A stretch of DNA of 14,718 nucleotides from a bacterium. GTDB lineage: Bacteria; Electryoneota; RPQS01. The notes below the pieces were generated by a model, which was given only the letters and a program-made list of their open reading frames with translations, was not told the origin of the DNA and made no database searches. Positions within the stretch are counted from its first letter, which is position 1. The number at the start of each line of letters is the position of its first letter. The stretch covers positions 1 through 14,718 of the forward strand of contig JAHIZR010000482.1 of NCBI GenBank assembly GCA_018814465.1. Direction: 5' to 3'. The translations under genes and the position numbers were made by a program. Of this stretch, positions 7,144 to 13,562 are shown piece after piece.

Positions 7144-8463
7144 ATGTTCGACGACTTAACCGGGCGCTTAAATCAAGTTTTCCGAAATCTGCGGGGTGTC
7201 GGGAAAATTACCGAGTCGAATATCCGGGACGGCTTGCGAGATGTTCGTCGAGCTCTGCTGGAGGCTGATGTCAATCTCGACGTTGCTCGAGATTTCCTCA
7301 CTGAGGTAGAGAAGAAGGCTCTTGGACAAGAGGTCATGAAGTCGGTCCAGCCGGCGCAGCTGCTGATCAAGATCGTTTACGATGAATTGGTGACGCTGTT
7401 AGGCGGGCAGGAAAGCCGCTTGATGACTTCGAAAAGACCTCCGACCGTTTATATGATCGTCGGATTACAAGGTTCGGGTAAGACAACTTTCTGTGCGAAA
7501 CTGGGGCGGATGTTGAAGACGAAGGGGAAACGTCCGCTATTGGTCGCCGCCGACTTGCAAAGACCGGCAGCGCAGGAACAGCTGCAAGTGCTTGGTGATT
7601 CGGTCAGTGTTCCTGTTTTCCGCGGGGAAACGAAAGATCCGGTCGTGGTATGCGAAGAAGCGCAGAAGCGCGCCCGGAAGCTGAGTCTTGATCCGATTAT
7701 CCTTGACACGGCGGGCCGGCTGCATGTCGATGATGAGTTGATGAGGGAACTGGAGCGGGTGCGGGCCAAGACAGAGCCGACGGAGATTCTGTTTGTGGCC
7801 GATGGCATGACGGGCCAGGATGCTGTCAATTCAGCGCGGGCTTTTCATGATCGACTTGCGTTCACCGGCAGTGTGCTTACGAAGATGGATGGAGACACTC
7901 GCGGCGGCGCGGCGCTTTCGATTCGCAGCGTGACCGGTGAGCCGTTGAAGTTTATGTCGATTGGGGAGAAATTGGAGGCGCTTGAGCCGTTTCATCCTGA
8001 TCGCGTAGCCGGGAGAATTCTGGGACAGGGCGACATCGTCACACTTGTTGAGAAAGCTCAGGCAACCATTGACGAGCAGAAGGCGGCTGAATTAGAGGCG
8101 AAAATCCGCAAAGCGGACTTCACTCTGACCGATTTTCTTGATCAATTGCGGCAGATTCGCAAGATGGGATCTCTGACGGATATATTGGGTATGGTGCCGG
8201 GAATGAGTCAGAAGATGAAGAACGTCAAGGTCGACGAAAAGGCTTTGACACATACCGAAGCTTTGATCCTATCGATGACACCTGATGAACGCGAGCGGCC
8301 CAAGATTTTAAATGCCAGCCGCCGTCGGCGCATCGCGCGCGGGGCGGGACTGACGGTTCAGCACGTAAACCGGACTATTCAGCAGTATGAGCAGATGCTC
8401 ACAATGATGAAGAAGATGCGGAAAGGCGGACCCGGGCAACTGCGTCGCGTGCTTGGCGGATGA
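7144..8463 (+). CDS. ffh: Signal recognition particle protein Ffh (SRP54 homologue)
   Basis: Ffh binds signal sequences emerging from the ribosome and, with 4.5S RNA and FtsY, directs inner-membrane proteins to the translocon. The 439-residue protein has an N domain (about 1-90) and a G domain with the P-loop GLQGSGKTT at 107-115, DTAGR at 188-192 and TKMDGD at 246-251. The M domain follows from about residue 300, with methionine-rich helices and the RNA-binding segment ASRRRRIARGAG. The ATG follows the hldC stop with no gap and has no Shine-Dalgarno sequence, which suggests reinitiation or coupling. rpsP is 39 bp downstream, a widespread ffh-rpsP order. Confidence 0.97.
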   Translation: MFDDLTGRLNQVFRNLRGVGKITESNIRDGLRDVRRALLEADVNLDVARDFLTEVEKKALGQEVMKSVQPAQLLIKIVYDELVTLLGGQESRLMTSKRPPTVYMIVGLQGSGKTTFCAKLGRMLKTKGKRPLLVAADLQRPAAQEQLQVLGDSVSVPVFRGETKDPVVVCEEAQKRARKLSLDPIILDTAGRLHVDDELMRELERVRAKTEPTEILFVADGMTGQDAVNSARAFHDRLAFTGSVLTKMDGDTRGGAALSIRSVTGEPLKFMSIGEKLEALEPFHPDRVAGRILGQGDIVTLVEKAQATIDEQKAAELEAKIRKADFTLTDFLDQLRQIRKMGSLTDILGMVPGMSQKMKNVKVDEKALTHTEALILSMTPDERERPKILNASRRRRIARGAGLTVQHVNRTIQQYEQMLTMMKKMRKGGPGQLRRVLGG

Positions 8464-8502
8464 GAGCAGAGAAATAAACAATATCAATATAGGTTACTAA
8501 CT

Positions 8503-8946
8503 GTGTCAGTAAGAATTCGACTGTTGCGTGTTGGGCGCAAAAAAATACCTTGCTACCGTGTTGTGGTCATGGATTCCCGCAAACGGCGCGATGGTGCTTA
8601 TCTCGAACAGCTTGGGGTGTATCATCCCAATGAGACTCCCGCTCGTGTCGAGATCAAGGACGACCGGACCATGTACTGGCTTTCTGTCGGAGCTTCTCCG
8701 AGTGACACCGTTCGGAGTCTGCTGTCAAAGGCAGGAATCATGACAAGGTTCGATCTTTCCAAACGCGGAGTGGATTCCGCGAAGATTGAAGAAGAGGTGA
8801 CCAAAGTCAAGGAAACTGTCAAAGCTCGCGAAAACCGCCGCCTGTCCACTGCAGCGAGCAAGAAGAAGCAGTCTCCTGTACCAGAGAAGGTTGCGGCAGA
8901 AGCTGAAGCTGATGAGACTGCCGCTGACGAGTCCAAGTCCGAGTAG
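8503..8946 (+). CDS. rpsP: 30S ribosomal protein S16 with long C-terminal tail
   Basis: S16 is a primary assembly protein of the small subunit. The core (about residues 1-88) begins SVRIRLLRVGRKKIPCYRVVV and contains RRDGAYLEQLGVYHP and the WLSVGASPSDTVRSLL segment. The start is GTG, supported because the family begins directly at this Ser-Val-Arg-Ile sequence. The core is followed by about 60 residues rich in Lys, Glu and Ala, giving 147 residues where most S16 proteins have 80-95. Tails of this kind occur in Bacteroidetes-like groups. It heads the rpsP-khpA-rimM-trmD-rplS cluster. Confidence 0.96.
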   Translation: MSVRIRLLRVGRKKIPCYRVVVMDSRKRRDGAYLEQLGVYHPNETPARVEIKDDRTMYWLSVGASPSDTVRSLLSKAGIMTRFDLSKRGVDSAKIEEEVTKVKETVKARENRRLSTAASKKKQSPVPEKVAAEAEADETAADESKSE

Positions 8947-9007
8947 ATACTATTTCGAATTAGACTTTCAAGCATAACGCGCTGCTTGCGTAAAGAGACA
9001 GGCTGTA

Positions 9008-9283
9008 ATGGAACAGTTTATCAGCTTCATCGTGAAGCATCTGGTTGATCATCCGGATGCCGTTCGAGTGGACAGACAAATTCAGGATGACAATCGAGAA
9101 GTCTACCGCTTACATGTAGGCGATGGAGATCTCGGTCAAGTCATCGGGAAAGACGGGAAAACCGCAAGATCCCTGCGGACTCTTGTTTTTGCCGCGGCAG
9201 CACGGCAAGGGCATCGCGCGGGATTTGAAATCGTCGATCCGGCACGCGAGAACGAACAGCCTCCGAAAGCGCCTCCTCAATAG
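9008..9283 (+). CDS. khpA: KH-domain RNA-binding protein KhpA (YlqC family)
   Basis: A single KH domain makes up nearly all of this 91-residue protein. The RNA-binding GxxG loop is GKDG at residues 47-50 within GQVIGKDGKTARSLRTL. The N-terminal LVDHPDAVRV segment is typical of the YlqC/KhpA group, which in Firmicutes pairs with KhpB and binds many small RNAs and mRNAs. The position between rpsP and rimM is the conserved one for this gene. A short Pro/Lys tail follows the domain. Confidence 0.92.
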   Translation: MEQFISFIVKHLVDHPDAVRVDRQIQDDNREVYRLHVGDGDLGQVIGKDGKTARSLRTLVFAAAARQGHRAGFEIVDPARENEQPPKAPPQ

Positions 9284-9286
9284 GGT

Positions 9287-9299
9287 GGCTGAATCAGCC
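9287..9299 (+). other. Tight hairpin between khpA stop and rimM start
   Basis: GGCTG (9287-9291) pairs with CAGCC (9295-9299) around an AAT loop. The stem occupies the place where the rimM ribosome-binding site should be and ends five bases before the ATG at 9305. No other Shine-Dalgarno sequence is visible. It may limit independent initiation of rimM and make it depend on khpA translation; chance is also possible. Confidence 0.3.
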
Positions 9300-9304
9300 G
9301 ATTG

Positions 9305-9847
9305 ATGTCTGAACAAGATCTGCGAACCATCGGTGTCATTGTCGCACCTCACGGCTTGCAAGGGACTGTCAGAGTCGATCCACTTTCCGATTATCAGGAA
9401 AGGTATCTCCACCTTAAGACTGTGTTTTTGAGGCGGAAGGACGGCTCTATCGAAAGTGCGGCAGTAAGTCAAGTTAAGCTTACAACCCGCCAAGTTTTGA
9501 TGACTTTTGAATCAGCATGTACTCGAAGTGACGCAGAATTATTGCGGGGATGTGAGATCTGCGTTCCCGAGAACGAGACTTGGCCGCTTCCTGATGGCGC
9601 GTACTACATTAGCGATATATTAGGTTTTGATGCGGTCGCGGAGGATGGTCAACGGATCGGAGAGCTGAAGGAAGTTATTCGCGGAGCACAGGACATTTTC
9701 AGTATTGCAGGTCCGTTTGGGGAAATCCTTGTTCCTTTTGTCGAAAATTGGGTGGGCGAGATCGATTTGAAAGCGCGGACGATTTGTATTCGGAATTGGC
9801 GGCAGTTGTTGAATTTTGAATCCCGGGACGAGGACTCTCCGTCATGA
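9305..9847 (+). CDS. rimM: Ribosome maturation factor RimM
   Basis: RimM helps mature the 30S head through S19 and 16S rRNA 3' domain folding. The N-terminal barrel opens with RTIGVIVAPHGLQGTVRVDPLSD, the standard family start. The C-terminal PRC-barrel reads LPDGAYYISDILGFDA, and then EILVPFVENWVGEIDLKARTI. The preferred ATG at 9305 gives 180 residues; a TTG three bases upstream is in frame. Its TGA overlaps the trmD start (ATGA), so the two are coupled, as in many genomes. Confidence 0.94.
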   Translation: MSEQDLRTIGVIVAPHGLQGTVRVDPLSDYQERYLHLKTVFLRRKDGSIESAAVSQVKLTTRQVLMTFESACTRSDAELLRGCEICVPENETWPLPDGAYYISDILGFDAVAEDGQRIGELKEVIRGAQDIFSIAGPFGEILVPFVENWVGEIDLKARTICIRNWRQLLNFESRDEDSPS

Positions 9848-10560
9848 TGACAGTCGATATTCTTACAGGTGTTCCCGAGCTTCTCGACGGTGCGGTAAAC
9901 AGTTCGATTCTGCGGAATGCTCTTTTATCCGGGATCTGTGATATCTGGGTTCATGACCTTCGTCATTATACGACAGATCGTCATGGAAAGATCGATGATT
10001 CGCCCTATGGAGGCGGCCCCGGCATGATCCTCAACGCCCAGCCGGTTTTCAGCTGCCTTGACCATCTGATGAGTCTGAGGGGAGACATACCGAAACGGAT
10101 TTACCTTACTCCGCAGGGCGTGAAGCTTGAGCAGAAGCATGTCCAGGTTCTATCCGAGAGCAAATGGCTCATCCTGCTTTGCGGACATTATAAGGAAGTT
10201 GACTTCCGGGTTTTTGAAAGAGATCAATGGGAAGAGATTTCTCTTGGTGATTATGTCTTAAGCGGAGGCGAGCTTCCGGCGGCGGTGCTGGCGGATGCAA
10301 TCGTGAGACTGCTGCCCGGATCATTGGGTGATGATCAATCCGCGAAAACGGACAGTTTTTCCGACGGACTGCTTGACGCTCCTTACTATACAAAGCCTGA
10401 AGAAATCGAATCACTGCGTGTACCCGAAGTACTTTTATCAGGGCATCACAAACATATTGCCGAGTGGCGGCAAGAGCAGAAGAAGCTGCGCACGAAGGCA
10501 AGACGACCGGATCTCTGGGAGCAGTACCGGATTTTCAGTAGAATAAAAACAAAAGAATAA
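9844..10560 (+). CDS. trmD: tRNA (guanine-N1-)-methyltransferase TrmD
   Basis: TrmD is a SPOUT-fold methyltransferase that makes m1G37 in tRNAs and so prevents +1 frameshifting. Signatures counted from the first Met are SPYGGGPGM at 53-61, CGHY at 113-116 and GDYVLSGGE at 135-143. Expected catalytic Arg and Asp are at 155 (LPG-preceding) and 170 (KTDSF); if the second ATG at 9847 is used they fall at 154 and 169, the numbering known for the enterobacterial enzyme. The usual YEGID-type motif reads YKEVDFRV here, a small divergence. Length (238) is slightly short but in the family range. Confidence 0.96.
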   Translation: MMTVDILTGVPELLDGAVNSSILRNALLSGICDIWVHDLRHYTTDRHGKIDDSPYGGGPGMILNAQPVFSCLDHLMSLRGDIPKRIYLTPQGVKLEQKHVQVLSESKWLILLCGHYKEVDFRVFERDQWEEISLGDYVLSGGELPAAVLADAIVRLLPGSLGDDQSAKTDSFSDGLLDAPYYTKPEEIESLRVPEVLLSGHHKHIAEWRQEQKKLRTKARRPDLWEQYRIFSRIKTKE

Positions 10561-10575
10561 CGAATAGAGAAGATC

Positions 10576-10989
10576 ATGGATCGCATTTCCAACTGGACCA
10601 TGGATGATCTGAAGACGGATATTCCCAGCTTTTTTCCGGGCGACACGGTGAGTGTTTCGGTACGTGTTGTTGAAGGTGAAAAGGAGCGTCTTCAGGCTTT
10701 CCAGGGAATCGTGATTGGACGTCACGGTTCCGGCTTAAACGCATCCTTTACCGTCCGTAAGCTGTCAATGGGTGTAGGTGTCGAGCGAGTCTTTCCGCTG
10801 CATTCACCGTCCATTGCAAAGATAGATGTCGTCCGTCGCGGCCGTGTTCGTCGAGCTCGCTTGAATTATTTGCGTGGTTTAACGGGTAAGAAGGCGCGCA
10901 TTCAGGAAGCTGCCCGGCCCGGGAGTAAACCCGACAAGAAAGCAGCCGCACGAGCAGCGTTGGAAGAGACCGAGACGGCTGAAGCTTAG
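10576..10989 (+). CDS. rplS: 50S ribosomal protein L19
   Basis: L19 lies at the 30S-50S interface. The segment FFPGDTVSVSVRVVEGEKER, the GIVIGRHGSGLNASFTVRKL strand pair and the VERVFPLHSPSI segment are diagnostic. The core ends near residue 112 and a 25-residue Ala/Lys/Glu tail follows (137 residues against about 115 usually). A GAGAAG stretch precedes the ATG. This closes the rpsP-khpA-rimM-trmD-rplS cluster, and a cobalamin riboswitch starts almost at once after the stop. No rho-independent terminator is visible between them. Confidence 0.96.
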   Translation: MDRISNWTMDDLKTDIPSFFPGDTVSVSVRVVEGEKERLQAFQGIVIGRHGSGLNASFTVRKLSMGVGVERVFPLHSPSIAKIDVVRRGRVRRARLNYLRGLTGKKARIQEAARPGSKPDKKAAARAALEETETAEA

Positions 10990-10997
10990 TTTTCTCA

Positions 10998-11115
10998 CAC
11001 CGGGAGCTGGTGACCGCCAAGCGCGGTAGAATAGGGAAGACGGTGCAAATCCGTCGCTGAGCCGCAACTGTAAAAGCAGTGAAGAACCACTGTTAAGCCA
11101 GGAGACCTGCCAGTT
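10998..11115 (+). promoter_or_regulatory. Cobalamin (adenosylcobalamin-class) riboswitch aptamer
   Basis: Conserved blocks occur in order: AATAGGGAA (11030-11038), CGGTGCAAATCCG (11041-11053), AGCCGCAACTGTAA (11060-11073) and the B12 box AAGCCAGGAGACCTGCC (11095-11111). CTGG (11007-11010) and CCAG (11110-11113) can close the core, as in btuB leaders. Coenzyme B12 binding normally represses the downstream genes. The element is compact, with a short arm in place of the long P6 extension region seen in btuB. Outer boundaries are approximate. Confidence 0.95.
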
Positions 11116-11152
11116 TCTTTTAATGTCCTTCGGTACTGAGGTAAGGTGGAGG

Positions 11153-11172
11153 CTCTCCGATAAACCGGAGAG
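11153..11172 (+). promoter_or_regulatory. Riboswitch expression platform: Shine-Dalgarno-sequestering hairpin
   Basis: CTCTCCG (11153-11159) pairs perfectly with CGGAGAG (11166-11172) around a six-base loop. The 3' arm contains GGAG (11167-11170), eight bases before the ATG at 11179 and the best ribosome-binding site there. No U-run follows, so control is probably at translation initiation: with the hairpin formed, the site is hidden. Which aptamer state favours the hairpin is inferred from the usual off-switch behaviour of this class. Confidence 0.6.
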
Positions 11173-11178
11173 AAAGGG

Positions 11179-11733
11179 ATGTTTGCAGAAACTGAGCCTT
11201 CGCGCTCACCGTTATTCATTACGAGAATTGCGGCCTTTACGGCGATTGGTGTTGTCGTTGGGCTGGCTTTGGTTGCGGTTCCGAACGTGGAAGGTGTAAC
11301 AGCGGTTTGTTTCATGGCGGGATTTCTGCTGGGACCCTTGGCAGGTTTTATATGCGGCGCATTGACGGAGACCCTGTTCGCGGGTTTTCATCCGATGGGA
11401 AGCTCGATCGGAATTACTCTGATCTCACAAGTGATGGGGATGAGCATTACCGGGCTTCTCGGCGGAGTAGCCGGAAAGCTGTTCTCATCCGTTATCTCGC
11501 TTCGAAATGCGCTGGTCATCGTCGCATTCGGGGCGCTTTCTACTTTTCAGTTTGATCTGTTGACGAACCTGGCTTATGTTGTGATGGCCGGGTTTTCTTT
11601 TTCTCAGGCCTTTGTCGTTTTCGCGGCGGCCCTGCCTTTTGCCGCTATTCATTTGCTTTCAAATCTGATGGTTTTTTCGCTTATCGTGGTCCCCCTTTTG
11701 CCCCGCCTTGAACGAACGCTGGTTCAATCATGA
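11179..11733 (+). CDS. ECF-transporter S-component-like membrane protein, predicted corrinoid-specific
   Basis: S components bind a vitamin in the membrane and are driven by an energizing module (EcfT plus two ATPases). The 184-residue protein is almost wholly hydrophobic, with about six helices: roughly 13-33, 40-66, 72-101, 108-138 and 143-172, the longer spans probably holding two. Helix 1 has an AxxxA pattern at Ala18-Ala22, the type of EcfT contact seen in S components. GFLLGPLAGFICGALTETLF and GFHPMG resemble the family's second and third helices. There is no MHIxEG start, so it is not CbiM. The cobalamin riboswitch directly upstream implies a corrinoid substrate, as for CbrT-type S components. 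No EcfT or EcfA is in the window. Its stop overlaps the next start (ATGA). Confidence 0.72.
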   Translation: MFAETEPSRSPLFITRIAAFTAIGVVVGLALVAVPNVEGVTAVCFMAGFLLGPLAGFICGALTETLFAGFHPMGSSIGITLISQVMGMSITGLLGGVAGKLFSSVISLRNALVIVAFGALSTFQFDLLTNLAYVVMAGFSFSQAFVVFAAALPFAAIHLLSNLMVFSLIVVPLLPRLERTLVQS

Positions 11734-13562
11734 GATGCTTTTTTGCATTATTTCTGCTTGCGGTTCTGCTGTCGCCATGTCGTGCGCAGTTTCCAGAATT
11801 CACTCAAGAGCAGCAACAAACATACAATTATGAAGATTTGAGTGATTTTTTGCGGCGCTATCCCGGTATCTATCCGTTGGACTATGGCACACTGGGCGCG
11901 CCGCTGCTGATTCGTCCGTGGAATCTGCACCCGTGGGAACTGAAAGTTTGGCGAGACGGCATACCGATGAATCGCCTCGGCGACGGCTTGTATGATTCGA
12001 ATCTGCAGCCGTCTTCGGAACTCGAAAAAATCCAGTATTCGTTTTTGGCGGGAAGTCCGGGCGGCGAGTTTCACCTACAGACAAGGAGTCTCCCTGTTGA
12101 TTCACCCTATACTGAGCTGCAGATCCGGGAAGGTTATTACGGTTATGGGACGGTTGATTTTGCGCACGGTCAGCGGGTCAAGGATGATTTTACGATGGAG
12201 GTGACCGGACGGCTTGGCTGGTACGATGGTGCGCGGACACTCGTCTATGGGTCGACACTCTCGCGGTTGAATCGTCTGCGAGGATGTTTCGGATTTGATG
12301 CAGGCGAGAGATGGCGACTGAAGTTTGTCTATGAAGGTTCTCACGTAAATGCGGACACGGATATCAGCGGACTGAAGTTATCAGCACCGCACAGCCAGTA
12401 TGTTGAGCGGGAGCAGGCCATTCTATCTATACAGGAAAAGGATTCACTCAAATCAGTCTGGTCGCCTTCACTCTCGGTCTTTGTCAGGCAGGATCGCGAG
12501 AAATGGGAGTCTTATTATAAGTCGAGAGAAGCCGCGCATGGCTGGGTACTCCGCACGAGGATTCCCGTGCCGAAGCAGAGATTATCGCTGCGGCAAACGG
12601 GAATGTTTTCGAGGCTGGATTCTCCTTCCATTCATCAGTATGATGAGGTCTATCTTGAATTGCAGGCGATTGACTCTTTGAATATCGGTATCGGTGAACT
12701 CGCGTTGAACGGATCGGTTCGAAGAGAGTCCGCGCTGAAGGCGGCCGAGCGAAGCGAATGGTCACCGCTGGTTGGGGGAGGAGTGGAGTTCAATTCGAGA
12801 AGACTAAACGGTTTCTCTTTTAAAGGGGGTTCGCAGTATACCGAATCTTTAACACCGATTCAGTGGATAAAGGACGAATACCGGGTAGTGAATCGACCGC
12901 TTCCGATAGACCAGGCATTCGTTACCGAACAGATGTCCTATGTATATATGGGTTCGTACCAAAGCGACGAGGTGCGAGGAGTAGATCGCTTTCTCAATAC
13001 TCAAGCGGGATTGGATTGGCGGCACGAGGGATATGCGATATCACCCACGCTGCAAGTGATATCTCCCCAGGGTGAATTTCATTCGAATTTTGAAAATGCA
13101 GACAGCTCGGTTGTTACTTTGGTTTATTCAAAGCACAATATGCCTTCTAATTATATTGCTTCGCTCTACGCGACGCTGCCGCTGAAATGGGGATTCTCGC
13201 TTGAGACGAATTCCTTCCGCCAATTCGATGAAGAAGGTGTCGATAATAATATCGGAACTCGAAGCTACAATCGCTTGTATTTCGAGCGGGATTTCTTCAA
13301 GGCGCCCTTGAGGGTAAAAGCGCATATCAGTTATGATTATATAGGTCCAAGATCAGCATACTCTGACAAAGGGATTTATGAAGTTCAGAACTATTATCTG
13401 GTCGGATTGCGCCTGTCGGGAACGATTCGGGGCGTCACTTTAGTCTGGGGTGTTGAGAATTTCATGGATCAGTACTTCACAGAGCGCTTTGAACTAATGC
13501 CCGGCTATGTCATGAATCACAAGGAAGAGTATTTCGGAGTGATTTGGAGACTGTGGTTGTAG
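11730..13562 (+). CDS. Outer-membrane beta-barrel protein with reduced TonB-receptor-like plug
   Basis: The start has a Sec signal peptide (about residues 1-19, cleavage after CRA) with Arg at position 2. Residues about 34-119 resemble a shortened TonB-receptor plug: EDLSDFLRRYPGI, then GTLGAPLLIR, VWRDGIPMN, LEKIQ and GSPGGEFHLQTR follow plug order. No TonB box is evident between the signal peptide and the plug, where the mature N-terminus is only about 14 Gln-rich residues. The rest is alternating strand-like sequence rich in Tyr, Arg and Trp, and the protein ends YFGVIWRLWL, a barrel-type terminus. At 610 residues it is short for a receptor. It overlaps the S-component gene by 4 bp and the next receptor gene by 10 bp, so it probably serves corrinoid uptake. 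I do not recognise a named family. Confidence 0.7.
   Translation: MRCFFALFLLAVLLSPCRAQFPEFTQEQQQTYNYEDLSDFLRRYPGIYPLDYGTLGAPLLIRPWNLHPWELKVWRDGIPMNRLGDGLYDSNLQPSSELEKIQYSFLAGSPGGEFHLQTRSLPVDSPYTELQIREGYYGYGTVDFAHGQRVKDDFTMEVTGRLGWYDGARTLVYGSTLSRLNRLRGCFGFDAGERWRLKFVYEGSHVNADTDISGLKLSAPHSQYVEREQAILSIQEKDSLKSVWSPSLSVFVRQDREKWESYYKSREAAHGWVLRTRIPVPKQRLSLRQTGMFSRLDSPSIHQYDEVYLELQAIDSLNIGIGELALNGSVRRESALKAAERSEWSPLVGGGVEFNSRRLNGFSFKGGSQYTESLTPIQWIKDEYRVVNRPLPIDQAFVTEQMSYVYMGSYQSDEVRGVDRFLNTQAGLDWRHEGYAISPTLQVISPQGEFHSNFENADSSVVTLVYSKHNMPSNYIASLYATLPLKWGFSLETNSFRQFDEEGVDNNIGTRSYNRLYFERDFFKAPLRVKAHISYDYIGPRSAYSDKGIYEVQNYYLVGLRLSGTIRGVTLVWGVENFMDQYFTERFELMPGYVMNHKEEYFGVIWRLWL

Noticed and set aside
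11730..11790. Lipoprotein signal on the 610-residue protein (Cys17)
   Set aside because: The residues before Cys17 are LLSP; Pro at -1 does not fit a lipobox, so a Sec/SPI signal is preferred.
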